A DNA stretch of 34,670 nt from CANHVK01 sp044232905 (GTDB taxonomy: Bacteria > Bacteroidota > Bacteroidia > Flavobacteriales_D > Crocinitomicaceae). The stretch's first letter is position 1. Each line of letters opens with the position of its first letter. Shown here in pieces: positions 8,128 to 16,316 of this stretch. Under the pieces are notes generated by a model that worked only from the letters and a program-made list of their open reading frames with translations, was not told where the DNA came from and did not search any database. Position numbers and translations under genes: made by a program. The stretch spans positions 1-34,670 of the forward strand of contig JBIIKZ010000017.1 in the NCBI GenBank assembly GCA_044232905.1, written 5' to 3'.

Positions 8128-8577
8128 TTAGATCAATCCAAATTGATTGAAATGATGTGTAAGGTGTTTTGCGTGCAAACGTTTCCACTGATCGAAATTC
8201 AATGGTCCATAGTATGGATGAACGTTCATTAATTCAGGATTGTTTTCATACAATTCTTCGAATGTTAAGTAGACATCAATATATTCATCAATTGCTAACT
8301 CAATTTCTTCGTGGCGTAAAGGCATGTCCGCTGTTGCAAAAGGCACTTGTATCTCTTTTGCCATTGGTTTGTCTGATTCTAAAAAACGCAACATGGATGG
8401 CAATTTTTCTGTATCAATTAATAATACTTGTGCATTTTCACCGGTAGCTATTCGAATAACATCTACTAGATGCTCTACCATACGTTGGGAAGACATCGTT
8501 CCCCAAAGCGCTGGTGTAGTTGCTGTTAATTTATCAAAGATTGGTAATACTACCTCTAATTCCGTATCTACAAACAT
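8128..8577 (-). CDS. DinB/DUF1569-like protein
   Basis: A 149-residue soluble protein resembling the DUF1569 branch of the DinB (YfiT) four-helix metalloprotein superfamily. Supporting features are LTATTPALWGTMSSQRMVEHLVD near the N-terminus (first His) and the C-terminal WKRLHAKHLTHHFNQFG, with histidines in an HxxxHH arrangement typical of the metal-binding helix. No specific substrate is known. Its ATG shares one base with the TAA of the lipid kinase gene upstream (TAATG on the minus strand), which indicates translational coupling. Confidence 0.78.
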   Translation of the reverse strand: MFVDTELEVVLPIFDKLTATTPALWGTMSSQRMVEHLVDVIRIATGENAQVLLIDTEKLPSMLRFLESDKPMAKEIQVPFATADMPLRHEEIELAIDEYIDVYLTFEELYENNPELMNVHPYYGPLNFDQWKRLHAKHLTHHFNQFGLI

Positions 8578-9461
8578 TACGCAAGACTTTTTCCTGCTAA
8601 GATATTAAGACTTTTTGGGATAACTTGAATATTTAATTCTTTTCTTACTTCAAAAGGTTCACCATCGTAATGCGCCATTTTTTGATTTAAGGTTATACGT
8701 GCTTTTTCAAGAGAGAATGTTTCTGTAAACTTCGATTTATAACTCGTTTTTTTGAAAAAATGATAAGCTATCGACGGTGCTTTCCAAAAAGAAAATGGCT
8801 TTAATAAACATAATTCTAATTTACCATCACTCACACTCGAAGTAGGAGAAATACAAAAACCATTTCCAAATTCCGAAGCATTCGCCAAAGTACATAACAC
8901 AACGGGTAATTCTCTTTTAAAATGTGGTAATTCAATGGTGATAGTAATCGGTTTAAACGAATATATTTCGCGTGTAATTAATTTCACATAATTCCACATA
9001 CCACGTTTTTTAGACTTATTGAATTTATCCGCAATTAAAGCATCAAAACCATAACCGCCTACCCCTAAAAATGGTTTGTCATTTACCAATCCAGTATCCA
9101 TCAACAAATGATTTTGTTCATTGATACATTGAATTGCTTTTTTAATATTTAATGGAATTTGCATATGTCGCGCTAAGCCATTGCCAGAACCTACAGGTAA
9201 GATTGCTAAAGCGGTTTTAGTGCCAATCAATGCTGTCCCAACTTCGTGCACGGAACCATCACCACCTACAGCGCAGACTATATCCACACCATCTAGCGCA
9301 GCTTGTGTCGCGATTTCTTTAGCGTGTTTACAATATTCCGAATACTTAATCTCGTAATCAAAAATAGAATGGTCTAAATTATCAAGAATCAATTTGGGTA
9401 AGTCTTTCTTCTTACCTGTTCCAGAAATTGGATTAATGATGAAATATATTCTCTTTTTCAT
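8577..9461 (-). CDS. Diacylglycerol kinase family lipid kinase (YegS/DgkB type)
   Basis: A 294-residue cytoplasmic or membrane-associated enzyme that phosphorylates diacylglycerol or a related lipid with ATP. The N-terminal FIINPISGTGKKK, the nucleotide-binding VGGDGSVHEVGTAL (GGDG motif near residue 67) and LPVGSGNGLARH define the DAGK catalytic domain, and the C-terminal beta domain is present (GKLELCLLKPFSF, MAHYDGEPFEV). The first 29 bases overlap the end of the LtaS-like gene. The canonical MKKRIYFIINP start supports this overlap being real. In Gram-positives DgkB recycles the diacylglycerol released by LtaS, so the neighbour order is functionally suggestive. Confidence 0.9.
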   Translation of the reverse strand: MKKRIYFIINPISGTGKKKDLPKLILDNLDHSIFDYEIKYSEYCKHAKEIATQAALDGVDIVCAVGGDGSVHEVGTALIGTKTALAILPVGSGNGLARHMQIPLNIKKAIQCINEQNHLLMDTGLVNDKPFLGVGGYGFDALIADKFNKSKKRGMWNYVKLITREIYSFKPITITIELPHFKRELPVVLCTLANASEFGNGFCISPTSSVSDGKLELCLLKPFSFWKAPSIAYHFFKKTSYKSKFTETFSLEKARITLNQKMAHYDGEPFEVRKELNIQVIPKSLNILAGKSLA

Positions 9462-11349
9462 ATACCGTAGTTTGATTGTGAATCAAATCTCGGTTGTAAC
9501 GTTGCACCATTGCTTTCAATCTGCGCGCCATTTTTTGTGATTCTTTAGAATGAGTTATTCGCGAATCGACAACCTTATTTGCTCTCGAATCTAAGCTATA
9601 CAAATACCGTGCCTTTTCTTGTGAAAACGATAATAAAAAGTTGTTTTGAAAATAATAATAGGAACCATCTAAATAAGTAATAGCTTCTTTTTCAATATTT
9701 TGAAAATAAGAGTTTCCAAAAGAATAATACTTCGTTTTTATATTTAGTACATCTAATAAGGTAGGTAAAATATCTATTTGTTGAAATATCTCTTCGTTTT
9801 TTTCTTTTTTCAAATGCGCACTTGGATCAAAAAATACAATTGGAATTTTGTACATTTCTGTTCGTTGGTTGTATTTCGGATTTTTGGTCGCAGCCGTATG
9901 ATCTGCACAAAGTACAAACACCGTATTTTTATACCAAGCTTGCTTTTTTGCCGTTTCAAAAAACTTCCGTAAACTATAATCTCCGTAATGTGTCGCCTCG
10001 CAAATAGGTTGTGGACCTTTACGAAGTTTGCCTCGCATGTGCGGTGGTATGTAAAAAGGATGGTGCGATGAAAGTGTAAAAAGACTTGCTAAAAATGGTT
10101 GTTTAAGTGTACTCAATTTGCGCGCAGTCCAAGGATTAAAGTATTCATCTAAGATCCCCCAACTTCCATCGTAATGTTTTTCATTGTTATATTCAGTTCT
10201 TCCATAATAATGGTCGAATCCAGCTTGTGCTGCAAAACCATCAAACTTCATGGAACCATTTGTTGCTCCATGAAAAAATGCGGATGTGTATCCTTCTTTT
10301 TTCAAAATACGCGGCAAACCTTCAATGCGGTTATTCCCATACTGCGACGAAATATACGGAATTTCTAATAAGGATGGTAGCGAAGCAAAAATGGAAGGAA
10401 CGGCCTCAATCGATTTTTTACCATTCGCAATTCCATTTTTAAAATACAAACTTTCGGTAGTTAAGGAATCTAAAAATGGTGTAAATGATTTTTTAGCCCC
10501 TGCTGCTCCAACCCACTCATTACCAAAACTCTCAACTATCAACACCACTACATTCGTTTTATTAGGTAAGATATGTTGCGGAACACTAGTATGTATTGGA
10601 TTAAAAATAGATTTTTCTTCTCTTAACGAAAAATAATGTTTCTCTTGCAGTCCTTCCTTCGACCAAGATTTAACCATCGTGAAAGGTGTGTTTAATACAA
10701 ACGCCGTATTTTCAATACGTGTAAATTGGGATGCATCAATGGGACTTAAGGGTTTCAAAACAAATCCACCGCGACCGATAAAAATCGTTAATCCAAGGGT
10801 TAGCACTAACGTTATTAGTTGTTTATACAGTTTTGTAGATAGTTGATCAGATTTGTTTACGGTCTTTGAGAAAACAAAGTTAGTTAAGACAAAAAAGCCA
10901 ATAAACAATAACATCACCAACCAAAAATCACGAAAATAAGAGGCTAACTGTTGACTCAAATCATTCCCTCCTTGCACCATTTCAAAAACATCGATGGTAG
11001 AACGTTTTTTAGTAAATCGAAAATATTCGACATCTATCAGATTAAAGAAAACCAAGGTGCTATTTAATACCAAAAATAAACCCCTTAAAATACCTTGATA
11101 CCAAGTCCGCATGGTGTATCTCCCTGGTAAAAGTGATAAAGAAATAAAGGGTAAGAAAAGTAAACAAATAGTAAGTATATCGAAACCAGCACCTACAAGC
11201 CAATCCTTACCTGATACCAATGAAAAATCAGCTTGATTTGAAAAATAAAAAACCACACGACAAAGCTGCATGCATACCAACACCCAAGTTAAACGTTTGA
11301 GTAAAACAGATAAAGTGGTTGGGAATAGATGCTTAAAAATTGGATTCAT
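9433..11349 (-). CDS. LTA synthase family phosphotransferase (sulfatase/alkaline phosphatase superfamily)
   Basis: A 638-residue integral membrane enzyme: five N-terminal membrane helices (about 20-37, 49-75, 88-107, 141-161, 178-195), then a large extracytoplasmic sulfatase-fold domain. Likely metal and active-site residues are Glu273 in VVLIVESFGNEW, Ser313 in ANGKKSIEAVPS at the position of the LtaS nucleophilic Thr, the SSHHPFY block, and Asp483-His484 in VLCADHTA. Family members transfer glycerol-phosphate or phosphoethanolamine from phospholipids to envelope glycans. A Gram-negative host makes true lipoteichoic acid unlikely, so the acceptor is unknown. I chose the ATG at 11349 (MNPIFKHLF); a longer frame from a GTG at 11388 would begin inside a dispersed repeat. 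It is the first gene of the five-gene unit. Confidence 0.88.
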   Translation of the reverse strand: MNPIFKHLFPTTLSVLLKRLTWVLVCMQLCRVVFYFSNQADFSLVSGKDWLVGAGFDILTICLLFLPFISLSLLPGRYTMRTWYQGILRGLFLVLNSTLVFFNLIDVEYFRFTKKRSTIDVFEMVQGGNDLSQQLASYFRDFWLVMLLFIGFFVLTNFVFSKTVNKSDQLSTKLYKQLITLVLTLGLTIFIGRGGFVLKPLSPIDASQFTRIENTAFVLNTPFTMVKSWSKEGLQEKHYFSLREEKSIFNPIHTSVPQHILPNKTNVVVLIVESFGNEWVGAAGAKKSFTPFLDSLTTESLYFKNGIANGKKSIEAVPSIFASLPSLLEIPYISSQYGNNRIEGLPRILKKEGYTSAFFHGATNGSMKFDGFAAQAGFDHYYGRTEYNNEKHYDGSWGILDEYFNPWTARKLSTLKQPFLASLFTLSSHHPFYIPPHMRGKLRKGPQPICEATHYGDYSLRKFFETAKKQAWYKNTVFVLCADHTAATKNPKYNQRTEMYKIPIVFFDPSAHLKKEKNEEIFQQIDILPTLLDVLNIKTKYYSFGNSYFQNIEKEAITYLDGSYYYFQNNFLLSFSQEKARYLYSLDSRANKVVDSRITHSKESQKMARRLKAMVQRYNRDLIHNQTTVYEKENIFHH

Positions 11350-11380
11350 TACGTAACAAAAATAAGGTATTTTTTGATAA

Positions 11381-11424
11381 AAGTTCACCTCCCTCGGTCC
11401 CTCCTCAAGAAGAGAGGATTTAAA
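11381..11424 (+). repeat. Dispersed palindromic repeat, copy A
   Basis: A 44-base copy identical to copy B (19963-20006) over its first 29 bases and at 41 of 44 overall. It carries TTCACCTCCCTCGG followed by TCCCTCCTCAAG. It lies between the divergent LtaS-like and AIM24 genes as a single arm; the second half of its palindrome is degenerate (AAGAGAGG in place of GAGGGAAG). Confidence 0.7.
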
Positions 11425-11527
11425 ATTTAGTCATTATTAATTTCTATCCCTTTTTTGTTAAAAATTGATAATGATCTAGTGCAATTTAATTTATTCTCTA
11501 AATTTAAATAGAAATAAAACTAAACCT

Positions 11528-12325
11528 ATGAAAACAAATCACGAAATAGACTATATAATACGTGGCGAAGAAATGCAATGTGTGGAAATTGAATTGGATC
11601 CAAACGAAACAGTCATTGCAGAACCTGGCGCTTTTATGTTCATGGATGAAGCTATCCAAATGGAAACCATTTTTGGAGATGGTTCGGCACAAAATGGTGG
11701 AGGTATTTTCAACAAACTATTCAGTGCTGGAAAACGATTATTGACAGGTGAAAATTTATTCATGACTGCCTACACACATCAAGGGTATGGCAAAGCGAAA
11801 GTAGCCTTTGCTTCTCCTTACCCTGGGAAAATTATTCCTTTAAATCTTTACGAACTAGGCGGGAAAATTATCTGTCAAAAAGATGCCTTTTTATGTGCAG
11901 CGAAAGGCGCTTCGGTAGGTATCGAATTTCAACGAAAGTTAGGTACAGGTTTATTTGGAGGGGAAGGATTCATCATGCAAAAAATCGAAGGGGACGGAAT
12001 GGCTTTTTGTCACGCAGGTGGTCACATCATCGAACGTACGTTAAATCCAGGAGAAGTAGTGAAAGTAGATACAGGTTGTATCGTTGCTTACACACAAACC
12101 ATTGATTACGACATACAATTTGTTGGTGGTATCAAAAACACCTTCTTTGGTGGTGAAGGAGTATTTTTTGCAACCCTACGTGGTCCTGGGAAGATTTGGC
12201 TTCAAACTCTACCTATTTCACGTTTGGCTTCCCGTGTATTAGCTTACGGTAGCGTAGGTGGACGTAAAGAAGAAGGGGGCATCCTTGGAGGATTAGGAAA
12301 TTTATTTGATGGGGATGGGATTTAA
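11528..12325 (+). CDS. TIGR00266 / AIM24 family protein
   Basis: A 265-residue soluble protein of the AIM24 (TIGR00266) family, a jellyroll-like beta fold with a glycine-rich C-terminus. Recognisable parts are IDYIIRGEEMQCVEIELDP at the N-terminus, the AEPGAFMFMD segment near residue 36, LFGGEGFIMQKIEGDG, PGEVVKVDTGCIVAYT and GGIKNTFFGGEGVFFATLRGPGKIWLQ. Biochemical function is not established; eukaryotic AIM24 acts in mitochondrial inner-membrane organisation, and bacterial members are often near membrane or stress genes. The ATG start is clear. The stop codon lies inside a palindrome that acts as its terminator. rpiB follows after 49 bases. Confidence 0.9.
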   Translation: MKTNHEIDYIIRGEEMQCVEIELDPNETVIAEPGAFMFMDEAIQMETIFGDGSAQNGGGIFNKLFSAGKRLLTGENLFMTAYTHQGYGKAKVAFASPYPGKIIPLNLYELGGKIICQKDAFLCAAKGASVGIEFQRKLGTGLFGGEGFIMQKIEGDGMAFCHAGGHIIERTLNPGEVVKVDTGCIVAYTQTIDYDIQFVGGIKNTFFGGEGVFFATLRGPGKIWLQTLPISRLASRVLAYGSVGGRKEEGGILGGLGNLFDGDGI

Positions 12326-12340
12326 ATCCCATTCTTTTTT
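12315..12340 (+). terminator. Intrinsic terminator overlapping the AIM24 gene stop
   Basis: ATGGGATTTAAATCCCAT (12315-12332) is a perfect palindrome that can form a 6-bp stem with a TTTAAA loop, followed by TCTTTTTT. The TAA stop codon is in the loop region. The stem is short, so termination may be partial, leaving some read-through into rpiB. Confidence 0.6.
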
Positions 12341-12374
12341 CGTTTATTTGTTCTAGAAACTAAACCTCATAATT

Positions 12375-12803
12375 ATGTTAATTCCAATCGGGTGCGATCA
12401 CGCTGGCTTTGAACTAAAAACAAAAATCATTCAACATCTAGAAGCAAAAGGATTTAGCTTAGAAGACAAAGGATGTTATTCCGAAGTAAGTATTGATTAT
12501 GCAGATTATGCGCATCCAGTAGCAGCATTGGTAGAATCAACACCAGGAATGAAAGGAATTTTATTATGTGGTAGCGGAAATGGAATTAACATGACGGCAA
12601 ATAAACATCAAGGTGTAAGAAGCGCTTTATGTTGGTCTCCTGAAATCGCGAAATTAGCACGTGAACACAACGATGCAAATATTTTGACCTTGCCTGCTCG
12701 TTTTTTAAGCGAAGAAATTGCTCTGGAAATCGTTGATATTTTCTTTAGCACAGCTTTTGAAGGTGGTAGACACCAAAATCGTATTGAGAAAATACCTTGC
12801 TAA
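12375..12803 (+). CDS. rpiB: Ribose-5-phosphate isomerase B
   Basis: A 142-residue RpiB/LacA-B family enzyme interconverting ribose 5-phosphate and ribulose 5-phosphate in the pentose phosphate pathway. Conserved parts are IGCDHAGFELK at residues 5-15 (phosphate-binding Asp-His), ILLCGSGNGINMTANK with the catalytic Cys, ALCWSPEIAKLAREHNDANIL, and the C-terminal GGRHQNRIEKI phosphate-binding block. Length is normal for the family. Its stop codon overlaps that of the convergent acyltransferase gene by four bases, so no room remains for a terminator between them. Confidence 0.94.
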   Translation: MLIPIGCDHAGFELKTKIIQHLEAKGFSLEDKGCYSEVSIDYADYAHPVAALVESTPGMKGILLCGSGNGINMTANKHQGVRSALCWSPEIAKLAREHNDANILTLPARFLSEEIALEIVDIFFSTAFEGGRHQNRIEKIPC

Positions 12804-13876
12804 AATTTATCCCGTAATTTCATTATCGGATTTTCAAAATAAGTATAAATTATCCAAGCCAATACAATAACAATTACCCAATAACTACCATATGCAATAA
12901 CATGTTGTAAAGTGGTTTTTAATTCAAAATTGGTTGTAAATAAGGTAATTACTATTCCCAAATTAATTAAATATAGGGAATAAGAAATCTTACTAATAAA
13001 AGTAAAAAAATTTCCAATGTGTCGATTTTTATATGTTTTTATGGAGTCCGCTAACGGTATCAATAGCATTGCTCCAATTGAAAACAAGTTAAAGTAAATC
13101 GTTTTAAAAAACATACTATTGTAATCTATTGGTAATAAGATAGTAACATATAATAGTATTAAACCTAAAACAAAAGCCCACTTTCTACATTTAAACCAAA
13201 ATGTAGGATAATAAAACTTACAATACGCTGCTAACACCCCGTAGTTTATTGCATCCAAACGCGTTAGAACCACTTTTCTAAATTCTACGCCCCACCAAAA
13301 CTGATCTACTTTTAGGTCCGAAATGGATATTCTATATAAAAATGGAAGTAACAATAAAATGGATATCGCAACGAAAATCGTTTTCTTAATCGATAAAATT
13401 CGAGATAAAACTAAGATTAATATCGGTAAAGAAATATAAAACCATTCTTCCACCGACAAACTCCAACTTTCCCAAAAGAACTCATAAAAACTCGCAGAAA
13501 AATTCTGACAAAAAATAAAAAACCGATAATTGAATTGATGTATGTCACCAGATATTAAACCAGTTTTAGTTAGAATAATATTGAAAATCAACACTAAATA
13601 ATAGGTCGGTAACGTTCTAAACCAACGTCTTTTCCAAAAAACAAAAAGACTTTTAAAATCAAACTTTTGATCCTTTTCTACCGTAGAAATCAAGATACCT
13701 CCAATCAAAAATCCACTTAATACAAAAAATAGTTCTACTCCATCTATTAGTGGAATATCTGGTAAAAATAAAAAAACAGAACCACTTAAAACCTTGCCAT
13801 GTGCTAATAAAACTAATAATATGGCAACTGCTCGAAAAACATCTAGACCGTATATTCTAGCATTTAAACTATTCAT
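12800..13876 (-). CDS. Acyltransferase 3 family membrane protein
   Basis: A 358-residue multi-spanning membrane O-acyltransferase (OafA/NodX type). The signature RAVAILLVLLAHGK lies near residues 12-25 (conserved Arg and His), followed by FFVLSGFLIGG, a KRRWFRTLPTYY motif, SWSLSVEEWFY near residue 130, and a series of about ten hydrophobic helices. Such enzymes transfer acetyl or other acyl groups onto surface glycans or lipids. The start chosen is the ATG at 13876, which overlaps the TGA of tadA (ATGA), a typical coupling arrangement; a longer frame begins 45 bases upstream, inside tadA. The gene looks more AT-rich than lepA and tadA, as is usual for surface-modification genes. Confidence 0.87.
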   Translation of the reverse strand: MNSLNARIYGLDVFRAVAILLVLLAHGKVLSGSVFLFLPDIPLIDGVELFFVLSGFLIGGILISTVEKDQKFDFKSLFVFWKRRWFRTLPTYYLVLIFNIILTKTGLISGDIHQFNYRFFIFCQNFSASFYEFFWESWSLSVEEWFYISLPILILVLSRILSIKKTIFVAISILLLLPFLYRISISDLKVDQFWWGVEFRKVVLTRLDAINYGVLAAYCKFYYPTFWFKCRKWAFVLGLILLYVTILLPIDYNSMFFKTIYFNLFSIGAMLLIPLADSIKTYKNRHIGNFFTFISKISYSLYLINLGIVITLFTTNFELKTTLQHVIAYGSYWVIVIVLAWIIYTYFENPIMKLRDKF

Positions 13877-14322
13877 TTTTGTCTCTTTGCAACAAAAAAA
13901 GCCTTCATCAATTCTCCGCATTCCGCTTCCATTACTCCATTAGTAACCAATGTTTTTGGATGAAATAAAGAAGGGTGTACCTTACATGCCCCACGTTTTT
14001 CATCGCGTGCAGCATAGACAATTTTATCAATTTGCGACCAATAAAGTGCACCTGCACACATGCAGCATGGCTCTAGTGTTACATATAACGTACAACCATG
14101 TAAGTATTTTCCTCCCAAAGAATTTGCAGCAGCCGTTATGGCAAGCATTTCCGCATGAGCGGTTACGTCTGTGAGTTGTTCGGCAAGGTTATGAGCTCGT
14201 GCTATGATTTGGTTGTTTGCAACTACAACCGCACCAACAGGAACTTCTCCCAATTCGTAAGCTTGTTGTGCTTCCTGAAACGCTTGTTTCATGAAGTAGT
14301 TATCGTCAAACGGATTGATCAT
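13873..14322 (-). CDS. tadA: tRNA-specific adenosine deaminase
   Basis: A 149-residue zinc deaminase converting adenosine 34 to inosine in tRNA-Arg(ACG). The zinc and catalytic signature is complete: HAEMLAI (zinc His, proton-shuttling Glu) and PCCMCAGALYWSQI (two zinc Cys). GEVPVGAVVV precedes it as in all TadA proteins, and KRGACKVHP follows. The start at 14322 gives MINPFDDNYFMKQAF, consistent with family N-termini. It lies three bases after the lepA stop and overlaps the acyltransferase start by four bases, so the three genes form one transcription unit. Confidence 0.95.
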   Translation of the reverse strand: MINPFDDNYFMKQAFQEAQQAYELGEVPVGAVVVANNQIIARAHNLAEQLTDVTAHAEMLAITAAANSLGGKYLHGCTLYVTLEPCCMCAGALYWSQIDKIVYAARDEKRGACKVHPSLFHPKTLVTNGVMEAECGELMKAFFVAKRQK

Positions 14323-14325
14323 TAC

Positions 14326-16122
14326 TTAGTCATTCAATTTCAATACCGCCATGAACGCTTCTTGTGGTATCTCTACCCTACCAATTTGACGCATTCGTTT
14401 CTTACCTTCTTTTTGTTTTTCCAATAATTTACGTTTACGAGAAATATCTCCACCGTAACATTTTGCTGTAACGTCTTTACGTAAGGCTTTGATGGTTTCA
14501 CGTGCTATAACTTTCGCACCAATCGCTGCTTGAATAGGAATTTCAAATTGTTGTCTAGGAATCAATTCTTTTAATTTGATACAGATTCTTTTACCTAAAT
14601 CATACGCATTTGATCGGTGAACCAATGCGGAAAGCGCATCAATAGGTTCTGCATTCAACATCAAATCTAATTTAATTAAATCTGATTTTCGATAGCCAAT
14701 CGTATGATAATCAAACGATGCATATCCTCTTGAAATCGATTTCAAACGATCGTAAAAATCGAATACTATCTCGGCTAAAGGCATTTCAAAAGTCAATTCT
14801 ACACGATCTTGTGTTAAGTAGACTTGGTTTTTCAACTCCCCACGTTTCTCAATACATAAGCCCATTACCTGCCCGGTATAATCGGATTTAGTAATTACTT
14901 GTGCTTTAATATATGGTTCTTCAATACTTGCCATCGAGGAAGGATCTGGTAACTCTGAAGGGTTGTTTACCAAGATTGCTTTTTCTGGATCTCGTGTCAA
15001 ATAGGTAAAGTAAGATACATTAGGTACTGTTGTAATTACGGTCATGTTAAACTCACGCTCCAAACGTTCTTGGATAATTTCCATGTGTAACATTCCTAAG
15101 AATCCACAACGGAAACCAAAGCCAAGTGCTGCAGAAGATTCTGGTTCGAATACCAAGGAAGAATCATTCAATTGCAGTTTTTCCATGGAATAACGTAACT
15201 CCTCATAATCATCCGTATCCACAGGGTAAATCCCCGCGAATACCATCGGTTTCACATCCTCAAATCCTTTGATGGAAGTCAAGCATGGGTTTGCAGCATT
15301 GGTTATGGTATCTCCTACTTTAACTTCATTAGCAAGTTTAATTCCAGAAATGATATAACCTACATCTCCTGCCTTAACTTCATTTTTAGGAACCAAATCC
15401 ATTTTTAAAATACCTATTTCCTCTGCATTGTACGTTTTACCAGTATTGAAAAATTTAATTTTATCCCCTTTTTTCATCGTACCATTTTTGATACGGAAAT
15501 AAGCAATAATTCCTCTAAAAGGATTAAACACAGAGTCAAAAATCATCGCTTGTAAAGGTGCGGATTCGTCCCCTTGTGGTGGTTTGATACGTTCAATAAC
15601 CGCTTTCAAAATAGCATCTACCCCTAACCCTGTTTTACCAGATGCAGGAATAATGTCTTCCATTTTACATCCAATCAAATCAATAATTTGGTCACTCACA
15701 TCCTCAGGCATAGCACCAGGAAGATCCATTTTATTTAAAATTGGAATGATTTCTAAATCGTGCTCTAAGGCCAAATACAAGTTAGAAATCGTTTGTGCTT
15801 CAATTCCTTGGGAAGCATCTACGATCAACAAAGCTCCTTCACAGGCAGCAATGGAACGAGACACTTCATAGGAGAAATCAACGTGTCCTGGGGTGTCAAT
15901 TAAATTCAAAACATACTCAACACCTTCGTATTTATAATTCATTTGTATCGCATGACTTTTAATGGTAATCCCGCGTTCACGTTCGATATCCATGTCATCC
16001 AATGCTTGAGATTGCATATCGCGATCTGCGATTGTTCCAGTAGTTTGTAATAATCTATCCGCCAAAGTACTTTTACCGTGGTCAATATGTGCGATGATGC
16101 AAAAATTACGTATGTTTTTCAT
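14326..16122 (-). CDS. lepA: Elongation factor 4 (LepA)
   Basis: A 598-residue translational GTPase that acts on stalled or pre-initiation ribosomes. GTPase motifs: G1 AHIDHGKST near residues 10-18, the switch I RGITIKS, G3 DTPGH near residue 77, and G4 NKMD near 131. Domains II and III follow, then the LepA-specific C-terminal domain with ISRKRKLLEKQKEGKKRMRQIG, the hallmark separating it from EF-G. Length is typical. The ATG start gives MKNIRNFCIIAHIDHG. A -7 promoter element lies 30 bases upstream, and a long hairpin lies further upstream, toward the sensor kinase. Confidence 0.97.
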   Translation of the reverse strand: MKNIRNFCIIAHIDHGKSTLADRLLQTTGTIADRDMQSQALDDMDIERERGITIKSHAIQMNYKYEGVEYVLNLIDTPGHVDFSYEVSRSIAACEGALLIVDASQGIEAQTISNLYLALEHDLEIIPILNKMDLPGAMPEDVSDQIIDLIGCKMEDIIPASGKTGLGVDAILKAVIERIKPPQGDESAPLQAMIFDSVFNPFRGIIAYFRIKNGTMKKGDKIKFFNTGKTYNAEEIGILKMDLVPKNEVKAGDVGYIISGIKLANEVKVGDTITNAANPCLTSIKGFEDVKPMVFAGIYPVDTDDYEELRYSMEKLQLNDSSLVFEPESSAALGFGFRCGFLGMLHMEIIQERLEREFNMTVITTVPNVSYFTYLTRDPEKAILVNNPSELPDPSSMASIEEPYIKAQVITKSDYTGQVMGLCIEKRGELKNQVYLTQDRVELTFEMPLAEIVFDFYDRLKSISRGYASFDYHTIGYRKSDLIKLDLMLNAEPIDALSALVHRSNAYDLGKRICIKLKELIPRQQFEIPIQAAIGAKVIARETIKALRKDVTAKCYGGDISRKRKLLEKQKEGKKRMRQIGRVEIPQEAFMAVLKLND

Positions 16123-16151
16123 CTAAAAATGTTGGAAATTTGTTTGTTACA

Positions 16152-16159
16152 CAAAAATA
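16152..16159 (-). promoter_or_regulatory. Bacteroidota-type -7 element for lepA
   Basis: On the minus strand this reads TATTTTTG, matching TAnnTTTG, 29 bases before the lepA ATG. No TTG at the expected -33 spacing was found. Confidence 0.4.
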
Positions 16160-16192
16160 TAACAAATCATGGATATATTATGATTTTTTTGG

Positions 16193-16246
16193 GATGTATT
16201 ATACTGTAGGGGTATGTCATGCAATATCCCTAAAGTATAATACATC
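16193..16246. repeat. 54-bp imperfect hairpin between divergent lepA and sensor kinase genes
   Basis: A 13-bp perfect arm pair (GATGTATTATACT with AGTATAATACATC) continues, after a 2-base mismatch, into a further 8 paired positions (AGGGGTAT with ATATCCCT, one wobble). The loop is about 8 bases. Neither side has a T-tract, so it does not look like a terminator. It lies 70 bases upstream of both start codons and could be an operator or a small repeat element. Confidence 0.75.
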
Positions 16247-16316
16247 ATACCTACACATCTAACACCAACAATAATTTCAACTGAAACTTATTCCTTAAAT
16301 TTCCGTTTAATCAACT

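Noticed and set aside
10174..10636. Overlapping plus-strand frames of 64-116 codons within the LtaS-like gene
   Set aside because: Cysteine- and phenylalanine-rich shadow translations of a clear minus-strand gene, in two competing frames.
12800..13921. Longer acyltransferase start at 13921
   Set aside because: It would overlap tadA by 49 bases and add residues unlike the family. The ATGA overlap at 13873-13876 is a better start.
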